Shown piece by piece: positions 45,522 to 54,377 of a DNA stretch of 64,000 bases; the first letter of the stretch is position 1; each line of letters starts with the position of its first letter. The position numbers were made by a program, and so were the translations under genes. Under the pieces are notes generated by a model that ran no database searches, was not told where the DNA came from, and saw only the letters and a list, made by a program, of their open reading frames with translations. The DNA is taken from contig CAVYOA010000007.1 of assembly GCA_963769945.1 (NCBI GenBank), positions 1 through 64,000 on the forward strand, in the 5' to 3' direction. Origin of the DNA: WHSW01 sp963769945. GTDB lineage: Bacteria; Actinomycetota; Thermoleophilia; Solirubrobacterales; 70-9.

Positions 45522-48236
45522 GTGGCGTCCGAGAGCGTGGACGTCCCTAACCTCTCGCGGATGAGGAACGTGCTCGCACGGATCGCGGGCTGGTGCGTGG
45601 AGCGGCCCGTGCCGGTGCTGGCCGCGACCGGGCTGGTCGCGCTCGTCGCCGCGATCTCGGCGATTGGGCTCGAGGCCGATGCCGGTACCGACCAGCTCGT
45701 CGATAACGACTCCGAGGCCTACGTTGCCACCGAGGACTTCAAGCGGGAGTTCGGCGACGATGCGGTGGTCGTCCTCGTCAAGGGCAGCCTCGAGCAGCTG
45801 GTACTGACGTCGGATCTTGGCACCCTGCTCTCATTGGAAGGCTGCCTTTCGGGCAACGCCCCAGGGGGAGAGGTCTTCACCGACGAGCCCGCGCCCGAGG
45901 CCTGTGCGCAGCTGGCCGAGACCAAGCCGGCGCGCGTGGTTTACGGCCCCGCGACCTTCCTCAACCAGTTTGCGATCCAGGCGGGCAAGTTGCTCGAAGC
46001 GCAGACCGCAGCAACACGGCGCCAAGCCCGAGCCGCGGCACTGGCCGCGATCGAGCAGGCGCGCCAGGCCGGCCTGCCGCTGGCCGACCAGCGCGCGGCC
46101 GCGGCGGCCGCCGCCCAGGAGGTGCAGACGGCGTTCGAGCAGCAGTTGCTGACGCTGGGTGTCCGCTACGGCCTCACCGGAGTCCCCTCGCTGGACGACC
46201 CGACCTACGTCAGCTCGGTGGTCTTCGACAGTCGCTCCGACGGTGAGCCCAAAGCCCGCTTTTCCTATCTCTTCCCGAGCTCCGAATCGGCGCTGATCTC
46301 GGTCCGGCTGCGTCCCGATCTCAGCGACAGCGAGCGCCGCGAGGCGATCGAGCTGATTCGCGAGGCGACGGCTGATCCCGCGTTTGCGATCCGCGACACC
46401 GAGTACGTCGTCAGCGGGGTCCCCGTGGTTGTCGAGGGCCTTGCCGAAAAGCTCTCAAGCGAGATCTTCGTCTTGCTCGTCGCGGCTTTGATCGTGATGT
46501 CGCTGACTCTGGCGCTGGTGTTCAGGCCACCGTTGCGGCTACTGCCGCTCGTCATTGCGCTGGCCGCGGCGGGCATCGTCTTCGGCTTGCTGGCGGCGCT
46601 CGGCGGCTCGCTGACGATGGCGTCGCTAGCCGTCTTACCGGTCCTGATCGGCCTTGCAGTCGACTACGCGATCCAGTTTCAGGCTCGCTTCAACGAGGCA
46701 CTCGATGGTGGCAGCTCGCCGGCCCGTGCCGCAGTCGACGCCGCGGCCAACGGTGGGCCCGTGATCGCGACGGCGTCGCTGGCGACGGGAGCCGGGTTCT
46801 TGGTCTTGTTGCTCTCACCGATCCCGATGGTTCGCGGTTTCGGGCTTCTGCTCGTCGCCGGAATTGCGATCGCGTTCGTGCTCGCGCTGACGGCAGGGTT
46901 GGCGGCGCTTTCGCTGAGCCGGCCAGGAGGAGATCTCGCCGCCGCCTCCAAGCCACGAGACGGTGCCCGAGCCGCTCTATCGCAACGGTTCGAGCCAGTC
47001 TCGCGGGCGCGCGCCGATGCCACCGTCCGCCTGCGCGATCTCGGTCGGCGGGCGGTCGCGGTGTCGGTCGCGGCGCCGGGCCGCGTGCTTTCGGTGGGGC
47101 TTGTGATCGCCTTGCTCGGCTGGGGGGTCGGCACACAGACGGAGATCGTCTCCGACATCCGCGAGCTGGTTCCACGCGAGCTTCCCGAGCTTCAGGATGT
47201 CGACGAGCTTCAGGCTGCCACGGGCGTTTCGGGTGAGGTCGACGTCACCGTCGCCACCGACGACATCACCGACCCCGCGGTGATCGCTTGGATGAGCGAC
47301 TACAAGGCGCGGGTGCTGGAGCGCGCGGGCTTCGGCGCGGATTCGAGGTGCCTCGACGCCGAGACCCAGCTGTGTCCATCGATTGCGCTCACCGACCTCT
47401 TCAGCGAAAGCGACACCGCGCCGACACAGGATCGCGTCGAGCGGGTGCTCAATCTCTTGCCCGCCTACTTCTCGGGGGCGGTGGTCGACCGAGAGCCCGA
47501 GGATGGCTCCAGCGGCGACACCGCGGTGATCGCCTTTGGAATCAAGGTGATGCCGTTCGACGAGCAGAAGGAGTTGATCGATGCGATTCGCGCTGAGATC
47601 GATCCACCCGGAACCGAGAACGACGCGCCCCCCGGGGTCACGGCGCAGGTCGTCGGTCTGCCTGTGCTGGTCGCCGATGCCGCCTCGGCGCTCGACGCCA
47701 ACCGCTACCTGCTGACGCTGGCGGGGCTGCTGGCGGTGGCCGTGGCGCTGCTCGCTGTCTATCGCTCTGCGCGCCGGGCGCTAGTGCCGCTGATCCCGAT
47801 CGCGCTGGCGACCGGCTGGTCGGCGCTCGGCCTGGCGATCGTCGGTGTGCCGCTGAACCCGATGTCGGCGACGCTGGGGGCATTGGTGATCGCGATTGCG
47901 ACCGAGTTCAGCGTTCTGCTGGCGGCACGCTATGAGGAGGAGCGGGCGCGCTCAGCTTCGATCGGCGAGGCGCTGCGGCGCGCATACTCGCGCACCGGGA
48001 TGGCGGTGCTGGCGTCGGGGATCACGGCGATCGCCGGCTTCGCCGCGTTGATCGCCACCGACATCCGCATGCTGCGCGACTTCGGCATCGTCACGGTTTT
48101 GGACCTTGGCGTGGCCCTTGTTGGCGTCCTCTTGATCTTGCCCGCTGCGCTGATCTGGGCCGAGCGCGGCTTCGCCCCCTTCGGGGCTTTATGGGATCGC
48201 CGTCGGGCCGCGCGCACCGCCGCCGACACCGGATGA
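45522..48236 (+). CDS. RND/MMPL-superfamily transporter (HAE3/HpnN-like)
   Basis: 904 residues (an ATG at 45561 is an alternative start). One N-terminal helix, a large extracytoplasmic domain (TDQLVDNDSEAYVATEDFKR, Cys pair in LEGCLSGN and PEACAQL), five helices with the SSD-like VLPVLIGLAVDYAIQFQARF, then a second half with the same plan (TLGALVIAIATEFSVLLAAR). This is the MMPL/HAE3 layout used for hopanoid and lipid transport. The position after the YrbE/MlaF genes suggests a lipid-trafficking module. ATGA overlap with the next gene. Confidence 0.88.
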   Translation: MASESVDVPNLSRMRNVLARIAGWCVERPVPVLAATGLVALVAAISAIGLEADAGTDQLVDNDSEAYVATEDFKREFGDDAVVVLVKGSLEQLVLTSDLGTLLSLEGCLSGNAPGGEVFTDEPAPEACAQLAETKPARVVYGPATFLNQFAIQAGKLLEAQTAATRRQARAAALAAIEQARQAGLPLADQRAAAAAAAQEVQTAFEQQLLTLGVRYGLTGVPSLDDPTYVSSVVFDSRSDGEPKARFSYLFPSSESALISVRLRPDLSDSERREAIELIREATADPAFAIRDTEYVVSGVPVVVEGLAEKLSSEIFVLLVAALIVMSLTLALVFRPPLRLLPLVIALAAAGIVFGLLAALGGSLTMASLAVLPVLIGLAVDYAIQFQARFNEALDGGSSPARAAVDAAANGGPVIATASLATGAGFLVLLLSPIPMVRGFGLLLVAGIAIAFVLALTAGLAALSLSRPGGDLAAASKPRDGARAALSQRFEPVSRARADATVRLRDLGRRAVAVSVAAPGRVLSVGLVIALLGWGVGTQTEIVSDIRELVPRELPELQDVDELQAATGVSGEVDVTVATDDITDPAVIAWMSDYKARVLERAGFGADSRCLDAETQLCPSIALTDLFSESDTAPTQDRVERVLNLLPAYFSGAVVDREPEDGSSGDTAVIAFGIKVMPFDEQKELIDAIRAEIDPPGTENDAPPGVTAQVVGLPVLVADAASALDANRYLLTLAGLLAVAVALLAVYRSARRALVPLIPIALATGWSALGLAIVGVPLNPMSATLGALVIAIATEFSVLLAARYEEERARSASIGEALRRAYSRTGMAVLASGITAIAGFAALIATDIRMLRDFGIVTVLDLGVALVGVLLILPAALIWAERGFAPFGALWDRRRAARTAADTG

Positions 48237-48958
48237 CCGAGGAGCCTCAGAGCGCAGATGCCAAACCCGAGCCCAAGCCGGGAAGCCGTTACTCGCTCTA
48301 CGTTGGCCTCGCCTTTCTCGTTCTCATCGTGATCGCCACGGCGAACGCCCTGCAGACCCGCGACGACGGCATCCTCGGCACCAGCGAGGCCGACCGTGGC
48401 CTGCCGCTGCCTGAATTCGCGGTCCTCGAGCTGCTCGCGGCGAGCGAGGGCGCCGGCAACGTCGATGCCAACGTCTTTCAAGACAACTGCGACACCGGCG
48501 CCAACCCGTGTCCGGAGTCCGACCAGCGCACCCCTGCCTGTGAGGTCGAGGCCACCAACATCATCCGCGTCTGTGACTTCTTTGAGCGCCCGCTGGTGCT
48601 CTCGTTCTGGTTCACCGGAGGTGCCGACTGCCTGCCGACGCAGGATCTTGTCGATAGCGTCGCCCAGCGCTTCGAGGGCGAGGTCAACTTCCTCTCGGTC
48701 AATGTCCGCGATGAGCTCGCCAAGGCTCAGGACATCGTCCGGGAGCGCGGCTGGACAATCCCGGTGGGCTGGGACGCCGATGGCGCAGTCTCCAATCTCT
48801 ACCGAGTCGGCGTCTGCCCGACGGTCGCGTTTGCCTATCCAGGCGGCGTCTTCAGCGAGGCCAAGCTCGGCAGCGACGAGCTCACCGAGCCGGCCTTGAT
48901 CGCGGGGATCGAGAGCCTGGTGCGCGAGTCAGCCGCCCGCGCCGAGGTCTCCCGTTGA
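48233..48958 (+). CDS. Membrane-anchored thioredoxin-fold protein with single-Cys active site
   Basis: 241 residues; ATG overlaps the RND stop. One N-terminal helix (YSLYVGLAFLVLIVIATANA), then a TlpA/ResA-like fold (FFERPLVLSFWFTGGADCLP, FEGEVNFLSVNVRDELAKAQ, GWTIPVGWDADGAVSNLY, VCPTVAFAYPGGVFSEA). Where ResA has WCxxC, this has GADCLPT, with only one cysteine, and a further Cys precedes the cis-Pro (GVCPTVAF). So a normal dithiol oxidoreductase reaction is doubtful; a peroxiredoxin-like or chaperone role is possible. Extra Cys pairs (NCDTGANPC) precede the domain. Confidence 0.75.
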   Translation: MTEEPQSADAKPEPKPGSRYSLYVGLAFLVLIVIATANALQTRDDGILGTSEADRGLPLPEFAVLELLAASEGAGNVDANVFQDNCDTGANPCPESDQRTPACEVEATNIIRVCDFFERPLVLSFWFTGGADCLPTQDLVDSVAQRFEGEVNFLSVNVRDELAKAQDIVRERGWTIPVGWDADGAVSNLYRVGVCPTVAFAYPGGVFSEAKLGSDELTEPALIAGIESLVRESAARAEVSR

Positions 48959-49626
48959 GCGACACGCGCGCGGACGAGCTCTCGGGCGGCGATGCGCCGC
49001 CCGAGTCTGGCTGGATCGCCGCCGAGGTCCGCGAGGAGTTCCCGGCGCTGGCGCTGCACTACACGGTCGTCGAGCGCGGCTCGGGTCGTTCGACGCGTGA
49101 GCTCAAGGAACGGCTGCGGTTGCTCTCCAATCGCTTCTCGGGCGGCCAGGTTGTGAACATGCGCCACCAGCCGATTCCCTGGGCCTATCGCGTCTTCTTT
49201 CGCCACATCGGGCTCGATCCCGATGAACAGCGCACTCCGGTGGAGGAACTGGCGCTGGAGCGGATGAAGCACGGCGGCTTTCCCAGCCGCAGCCTGCTCG
49301 ACGATGCGCTGACGATCGCGATCGTCGAATCCGGGGTCGCGCTGCGGGCCTTCGACGCTGACCAGGTCACGGGCCGGCCTGGGATCCGCACCAGCGACCC
49401 CGGCGAGGAGCTCGAGGGACGCCCGGGCGAGCTCCCGGTGGGAACGCTCGTCGTCGTCGACGAGCAGCGGCCGCTGTCGCTGTTGTTCGGCGCCATTGCG
49501 GCGGGCCGAGGCGTGAGCCCGAAGACGAAACGGACGCTACTCGTTGCGATCAAGGTCGCTGGAGTTCCCGATATTGCCGTCGAAGAGGCCCTATGGCTCG
49601 CCAGCGGTGTCCTGCGCGGTCGCTGA
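48955..49626 (+). CDS. B3/B4 tRNA-binding-domain protein (PheT B3/4-like)
   Basis: 223 residues, start TTG at 48955 overlapping the previous stop. VREEFPALALHYTVVERGSG, IPWAYRVFFRHIGLDPDEQR, TPVEELALERMKHGGFPSRS and LSLLFGAIAAGRGVSPKTKR resemble stand-alone B3/B4 domains of phenylalanyl-tRNA synthetase beta. Such proteins may edit or bind mischarged tRNA or amino acids. Part of the RND-thioredoxin operon by spacing. Confidence 0.78.
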   Translation: MSDTRADELSGGDAPPESGWIAAEVREEFPALALHYTVVERGSGRSTRELKERLRLLSNRFSGGQVVNMRHQPIPWAYRVFFRHIGLDPDEQRTPVEELALERMKHGGFPSRSLLDDALTIAIVESGVALRAFDADQVTGRPGIRTSDPGEELEGRPGELPVGTLVVVDEQRPLSLLFGAIAAGRGVSPKTKRTLLVAIKVAGVPDIAVEEALWLASGVLRGR

Positions 49627-49700
49627 TGGTTACGGCTGGACCTCCGCAGGCCCGGTCTCTAGACTAATCGCCGTACCCGAAGGCCCAGGAGTTGTTATCA

Positions 49701-50228
49701 GTGCCGCAGGTTCTCGAGCACAACGAAGCGATCGCCCCGCAGCTGCCGGGCCGGGTCGCTCCCGAAACGAGCGAGAAGCCCGCCCGTGAAGATCTGCGCC
49801 GCCAGATCGCCCGGCTGGAGCGCGAGCTGGGACAGATGTTCGCCTCGACATTTCCCCGCCAAGGCTTCGACTGGAGCATCGGCGCTGCCGGCGGTCCGCG
49901 CCTGCTGCCAATCGGCGAGCTCGAGCGCGTTCGTGATTCGCTCGCGCTCAGGCTCCGCGATGTGCGCTCCGAGCTTGCGCAGCGAGCCGACGTGGAAGAG
50001 GCCAACCGCGGTCTGCTGGAGCGGATGATCGCAGCGCCCGATACCCATCGCTGGGTCATCGTCTCGAATGAGGACATCGGTGAGCAGGGATGTCGTCACT
50101 GGCACTCGCGGCCGCGCTTCGGCATCCTCGGGATGATGCTCGGCTGGTGGCGCATCCGCCTCTCGTCGGGTTGTCCCTTAGCCGGGGGGCTTCGGCCTCC
50201 GGCTCTGAGAGCCACCTTCGGCGTCTAG
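49701..50228 (+). CDS. Conserved protein with C-terminal GWWR motif, function unknown
   Basis: 175 residues from GTG 49701 with AGGAG at 49687-49691. A helical coiled N-terminus (REDLRRQIARLERELGQMF, LERVRDSLALRLRDVRSELA) leads to SNEDIGEQGCRHWHSRPRFG and ILGMMLGWWRIRLSSGCPLA. The Cys/His/Trp-rich C-terminal block occurs in a small actinobacterial protein family without known function. A metal site (Cys-His-His) is possible. Confidence 0.7.
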   Translation: MPQVLEHNEAIAPQLPGRVAPETSEKPAREDLRRQIARLERELGQMFASTFPRQGFDWSIGAAGGPRLLPIGELERVRDSLALRLRDVRSELAQRADVEEANRGLLERMIAAPDTHRWVIVSNEDIGEQGCRHWHSRPRFGILGMMLGWWRIRLSSGCPLAGGLRPPALRATFGV

Positions 50229-50247
50229 ATCAACTAGATCCGGCCTG

Positions 50248-50746
50248 ATGGCCAAGAAGCGACGCAAGCCTCGCCCACGCCGGCCACCGCAGACGGTGCG
50301 CGCCTCCGACGAGGTCGAACCGAGCCCGGCGCCAGTGGCCAAGCCGAAGCCACGCAGGCAGATCGACGATCAACGCCCGCGCGCGCCCTGGGGCTCGTTC
50401 CCGCTGGTCGAGATCGTCGTCGCGGTCGCGCTGGTCATGCTCGCGCTCGGTCTCTTCGTCGAGGGACCGCAGGGATCGACGCTGCTTGTGACCGGCATCG
50501 CTCTCGGCGCTCTGGCGGGACTGGAGCTCTCGATTCGAGAGCATTTCGGCGGTTATCGCTCCCACACCGCCTTGCTTGCCGGGGCCGCCGGCGTCGCCAC
50601 CCTGGCGATTCTCTCACTCGCCGCGCCGGAGGCAATCTCGGTGCGCCGTTCGCGCCGGCATCGCCGTCGCTGTCGGCGGTCTCGTGGCGATCGCTTTGGT
50701 GCGCGTCTTTCAGGCTCGCTCCGGTCGCTCGATCAAGCTCAGATAG
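50248..50746 (+). CDS. Small membrane protein, one frameshift
   Basis: About 165 residues after correction. Highly basic N-terminus (MAKKRRKPRPRRPPQTVRAS) then helices FPLVEIVVAVALVMLALGLF, LLVTGIALGALAGLELSIRE and TALLAGAAGVATLAILSLAA. A one-base shift near 50645 gives the last helix VRAGIAVAVGGLVAIALVRV and the end ARSGRSIKLR, stopping at 50746. Four helices; family not recognised. Confidence 0.62.
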
Positions 50747-50773
50747 GGCAGGGCACCGCTACGCTGAGCGAGC

Positions 50774-51187
50774 ATGGAGGGTGAAGCCAGCTTGAGCGAG
50801 GGCCGGACCCGCGAGCTCGTCGCCCGGCCGCTGAGCATGATCATGATCCTGAGCATGGCGGTCGGCTGTCTCCTGCTGTGGATCGGATTGCCGCTGGCCT
50901 GGCTTTGGATCGGTTCGCAGGTTCAGAACGTCTCCTCGCTGGCGACGGCGATGGCAGTGATCGTCTGCGGCCTGCTGGTCTGCGTCATCCTCACCATCGT
51001 CGTCCTCGCCCGCATCAATCAAGCCCATGCCGAATTGCAGCAGCGGCGCGGCAGAGATCCGATCGCTGGCTCGTCGACGCTCGAGGTCATGCTTGTCTCC
51101 AGCGCCGGCCTCGCGGTTGTGGTGTTCGCGATCTGGTTTTTGGGCTTCGCGGGTTCGAGCCCGGTGCCCGTCAACATCGGCTTTTGA
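50774..51187 (+). CDS. Three-helix membrane protein, unrecognised
   Basis: 137 residues from ATG 50774 (a TTG at 50792 also follows GGAGG). Helices: MIMILSMAVGCLLLWIGLPL, ATAMAVIVCGLLVCVILTIV, and VMLVSSAGLAVVVFAIWFLG. The C-terminal ending FLGFAGSSPVPVNIGF seems conserved in Thermoleophilia-like genomes, from memory. No domain assigned. Confidence 0.65.
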   Translation: MEGEASLSEGRTRELVARPLSMIMILSMAVGCLLLWIGLPLAWLWIGSQVQNVSSLATAMAVIVCGLLVCVILTIVVLARINQAHAELQQRRGRDPIAGSSTLEVMLVSSAGLAVVVFAIWFLGFAGSSPVPVNIGF

Positions 51188-51264
51188 TGTCGGCGGCGGG
51201 GCGAGCGCCGACTGGCGCCCACCCCTCTCGACCGCGTCGGCTGTGTTTTCAGCCCCGGTGAGAC

Positions 51265-51609
51265 CTAGGCCTCACACGTTGCGAGCCCTTTCGACTCGAG
51301 CTCGCCGGCAAGCAGTCCGCGCTGGCGCTCCGTGAGCCTTCCGAGCTCGCGGTTCTCGTTCAGCGCGACCGAGAAGAGGAACTTGCGGGCACGCGTGCGC
51401 CCCCAGCGACGCTGGCTGCGCAAGAGCTCTCCTACGGTCATCGACTTTGCTTCCCAGGGGCACTCCCGGACGATCTCCGCCGCTTCGACCTCGCCTGCGG
51501 CTACCGCGCGCTTCAGCGACGCTCGGGCCAAACGGACGCGGTTGGCGTGGGCGAGCGCTTGCATATGCTGCGGTTGAGGCGCAGGGGCCAGGGTCGAGGC
51601 AGCTTCCAT
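51265..51609 (-). CDS. Actinobacterial integration host factor-like (mIHF) nucleoid protein
   Basis: 114 residues. ALAHANRVRLARASLKRAVA, ECPWEAKSMTVGELLRSQRR, WGRTRARKFLFSVALNENRE and LGRLTERQRGLLAGELESK follow the actinobacterial IHF plan: basic helix, MxVxxLL, GxxRAxK, xLGxLxxRQR. Binds and bends DNA. A strong AGGAGGAG precedes the ATG at 51609. Monocistronic and divergent to nothing close. Confidence 0.82.
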   Translation of the reverse strand: MEAASTLAPAPQPQHMQALAHANRVRLARASLKRAVAAGEVEAAEIVRECPWEAKSMTVGELLRSQRRWGRTRARKFLFSVALNENRELGRLTERQRGLLAGELESKGLATCEA

Positions 51610-51917
51610 TCTTCTACTCCTCCTCTGAGCAGTTGACGATTAGCGGGATATCGGGCACCGCGACGCATCAGCGGATTGACTACCGCTCGGGGTGGGAAGG
51701 GACGAGAGCACGCTCTCCGTTTGTCCCGACCGCTCCCTGCCCCAGGGTGCGTCGGCGCTTGAGCAACCTAGAGTCAACGACTCCGCGGCGTCAACTGACA
51801 ACCCGCCTAATCCGCCCCCCGCCGTTCGCTACGAGCATCTTTTTCCTCGCGGAGGGGAGCTTGTTCAGAACTGGACAAGAGTTTTCTCCCCCTTGAGGGG
51901 GATAGGACAACGGCGAT
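51610..51917. other. Intergenic region with short dyads
   Basis: No gene seen. It contains AGCGG-N8-CCGCT near 51670-51687, GAGAGC-AC-GCTCTC (51704-51717) and TCCCCC-TTGA-GGGGGA (51887-51902), the last just after the end of the minus-strand AONS/SPT-like gene. That hairpin could be its terminator, although no T-run follows. TTGACT (minus, 51777-51772) could be a -35 for the IHF-like gene, but no clear -10 follows. Confidence 0.35.
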
Positions 51918-53177
51918 TTACGCCGACTTGGGCAGGTCCGGGAATTCCGAGATCACGCGGCCGATGATCTCCAGCGCGCGATCGAGATGCGCGCGCTCGT
52001 GGGTCGCCATCAGCGAGGTGCGAAGCAGGGCGCCGCCTGGGGGGACGGCGGGGTGGATGGCGACGTTGGTGTAGACGCCGGCGTCGAACAGCGCTTTCCA
52101 CAGCAACGCTGCCTGGTAGTCCTCGCCGACCACCACCGGCACCACCGGGGTCGTCGCCTCGCTGCCGTCGGGCAGCGTCCCGGGCTCGATCACCATCAGC
52201 CCTAGCTCGCGGAAGCCCTGGCGCAGGTAACGGGCGTTGTCGAGCAGGCGGGCCATGAGCTGATCGCCCTCGCTGCGGATCACGCGCAGCGCCCCGAGCG
52301 CGGCTCCGACCGCGGCGGGAACGGCCGAGGCGGTGAAGATGAACGGCCGCGAGGCGATCCGCAGATACTCGATCACGTCGGCGGGCCCGGCGATGAACCC
52401 GCCGCAGGACGCGAGGCTCTTGGAGAACGTGCCCATGCGCAGATCGACGCGATCCTCGAGCTCGAATAGCTCGCATGTGCCGGCGCCACGAGCACCGAGC
52501 ACGCCGACCGCATGTGCCTCGTCAACCATCAGGCGGGCCCCGTAACGCTCGCACAGGTCGACGATCTCCGGCAGGTTGCAAAGGTCGCCCTCCATCGAGA
52601 AGACGCCGTCGACGACGACCATGACGCCACCGCCATCGCCTGCGGCGCGATCGAGCATGCGCTCCAGCTTCGGCATCTGATTGTGGCGGTACGGGCGCAG
52701 CTTGGCGCCCGAGAGCTTGCAGCCATCGAGGATCGAGGCGTGGTCGGCGGAATCGCAGATCACCGTGTCACCGGGGCCGAGGATCGTGCCGATCGTGCCG
52801 GCGTTTGCCTGATGGCCGGTGGTGAAGACAATCGCCTCCTCGGTCTCCATCCACTCGGCGAGCTCGCGCTCGAGGTCGAGGTGAAGCGGGGTTGTGCCGT
52901 TGAGCAGCCGCGAGCCGGTGAGCCCGGTGCCGTATGTCTCCAGCGCCTCGCGGGCAGCATCCTTGACGCGAGGGTCGTCGGTGAGGCCGAGATAGTTGTT
53001 GGAGCCGAGCATGATCGTCTCCCGCCCCTCCATCTCGACCACCGGCCCGGCCTGTGAGGTCATGACCCGGAAGTAGGGGAGCATGTCGCCCTGCTTGGCC
53101 ACCTCGAGCAGCTCCTTGCGATCGTGGTTACGGGCCTTCTCGAAGACGTCGGCTGGGGCTCGAGTCGTTTCGCTCAT
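51918..53177 (-). CDS. Alpha-oxoamine synthase: serine palmitoyltransferase/AONS-type PLP enzyme
   Basis: 419 residues from ATG 53177; the frame stays open far upstream but that is antisense to the GNAT gene. Condenses an amino acid with acyl-CoA. Blocks: IMLGSNNYLGLTDDPRVKDA, GTGLTGSRLLNGTTPLHLDL, VFTTGHQANAGTIGTILGPG, VVDGVFSMEGDLCNLPEIVD, MVDEAHAVGVLGARGAGTC, PLP Lys in MGTFSKSLASCGGF (near 250), RPFIFTASAVPAAVGAALGA. No biotin genes are nearby. A divergent acyltransferase 24 bp away makes serine palmitoyltransferase as plausible as BioF or KBL. Confidence 0.88.
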   Translation of the reverse strand: MSETTRAPADVFEKARNHDRKELLEVAKQGDMLPYFRVMTSQAGPVVEMEGRETIMLGSNNYLGLTDDPRVKDAAREALETYGTGLTGSRLLNGTTPLHLDLERELAEWMETEEAIVFTTGHQANAGTIGTILGPGDTVICDSADHASILDGCKLSGAKLRPYRHNQMPKLERMLDRAAGDGGGVMVVVDGVFSMEGDLCNLPEIVDLCERYGARLMVDEAHAVGVLGARGAGTCELFELEDRVDLRMGTFSKSLASCGGFIAGPADVIEYLRIASRPFIFTASAVPAAVGAALGALRVIRSEGDQLMARLLDNARYLRQGFRELGLMVIEPGTLPDGSEATTPVVPVVVGEDYQAALLWKALFDAGVYTNVAIHPAVPPGGALLRTSLMATHERAHLDRALEIIGRVISEFPDLPKSA

Positions 53178-53201
53178 GGGTAGGAGTGTAGGTTCCGCCC
53201 C

Positions 53202-54371
53202 GTGACGGACGTCTCCATCCGGCCAGTCGCGGGCAGGCGCGACCTGAAGGCTTTCATCGAGGTTCCCTACCGTCTGCGCCGCGCCGATCCGCAGTGGGTG
53301 CCGCCGCTTCGTTTCGAGCGCCGCCAGTTTCTCGACCAGGCGAAGAACCCCTGGTTCGAGCATTCCGAGGCGCAGTTCTTGCTCGCCGAGCGCGACGGCG
53401 AGATCGTCGGGCGGATTAGCGCCCACATCGACTACCGCTGGGACGAGTTTCAAGGCGGCAGCGACGGCATGTTCGGCTTCTTCGACAGCGTCGACGACGC
53501 CGCGGTCGCCGGCGCCTTGCTCGACGCCGCGGCCGCTTGGCTGCGCCAGCGCGGTCGCGAGCGCATGCTCGGCCCGATGGATTTCACGATGAACGACGAG
53601 TGCGGGATCCTGATCGAGGGCTTCGACGAGCCCTCGATGATCCTCGAGCCGTGGCATCCGCCGCATTACCAGCGCTTGATCGAAGACCACGGCCTCGAGA
53701 AGCAGATCGACCTGCTGATGTGGTCGCTGTGGTTCGGCGAGCTCAAGGAGGGCACCGAGATGCATCCGCTGATCCATGCGGCGGCGAAGGAGTCGCGCGA
53801 GAAGGGCGTCGTCTTGAGACCGATGAAAAAGCGCGACATGGAGGCCGAGGTCGGGCGCTTCATGGACGTCTACAACGAGGCCTGGGGCCGCAACTGGGGT
53901 TTCGTCCCGATCACGGAAGCCGAGGTCATTTTCCAGGCCAAGAACTTGAAGCCGGTGCTCGACGAGAACTGGGCGATGATCGCCGAGAAGGACGGCGAGG
54001 TCGTCGGCGCTGCGTTGACCTTGCCCGACGTCGAGCAGGCCTTGGCGAAGATGAACGGTCGCCTGTTGCCGTTCGGCTGGTGGCATTTCCTGCGGCGAAA
54101 GCGCTACATCGACCGCCTGCGAGTGTTCGCGCTCGGCGTCAAGAGCGAGCACCAGCACCTCGGGGTCGCAGCGGCGCTTTATGAGCGCCACGTCGAGACG
54201 GCGGCGGGACCTGGGCCCCTCGGCGGTCACATGGGCTGGATCCTCGAAACGAATGATCCGATGAACCGCGCCATGGAGGGCATGGGCGGCAAGATCGTGC
54301 AGAAGTACCGGATCTACCGGTTGGCGCTGAACGAGCCTGCGACGGCGCCGCTTGACGCCGGGGTAAAGTAG
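53202..54371 (+). CDS. GNAT-fold N-acyltransferase (possible bacterial ceramide-synthase-like)
   Basis: 389 residues. N-terminal GNAT-like core (KAFIEVPYRLRRADPQWVPP, FLLAERDGEIVGRISAHIDY, GMFGFFDSVDDAAVAGALLD), central block GPMDFTMNDECGILIEGFDE, PWHPPHYQRLIEDHGLEKQI, then a second half (FMDVYNEAWGRNWGFVPITE, AMIAEKDGEVVGAALTLPDV, GWILETNDPMNRAMEGMGGK). Large two-part GNAT proteins of this kind include the acyltransferase used for bacterial ceramide synthesis, from memory. Divergent from an SPT-type enzyme, so N-acylation of a sphingoid-like amine is a reasonable hypothesis, not proven. Confidence 0.72.
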   Translation: MTDVSIRPVAGRRDLKAFIEVPYRLRRADPQWVPPLRFERRQFLDQAKNPWFEHSEAQFLLAERDGEIVGRISAHIDYRWDEFQGGSDGMFGFFDSVDDAAVAGALLDAAAAWLRQRGRERMLGPMDFTMNDECGILIEGFDEPSMILEPWHPPHYQRLIEDHGLEKQIDLLMWSLWFGELKEGTEMHPLIHAAAKESREKGVVLRPMKKRDMEAEVGRFMDVYNEAWGRNWGFVPITEAEVIFQAKNLKPVLDENWAMIAEKDGEVVGAALTLPDVEQALAKMNGRLLPFGWWHFLRRKRYIDRLRVFALGVKSEHQHLGVAAALYERHVETAAGPGPLGGHMGWILETNDPMNRAMEGMGGKIVQKYRIYRLALNEPATAPLDAGVK

Positions 54372-54377
54372 GCGGCG

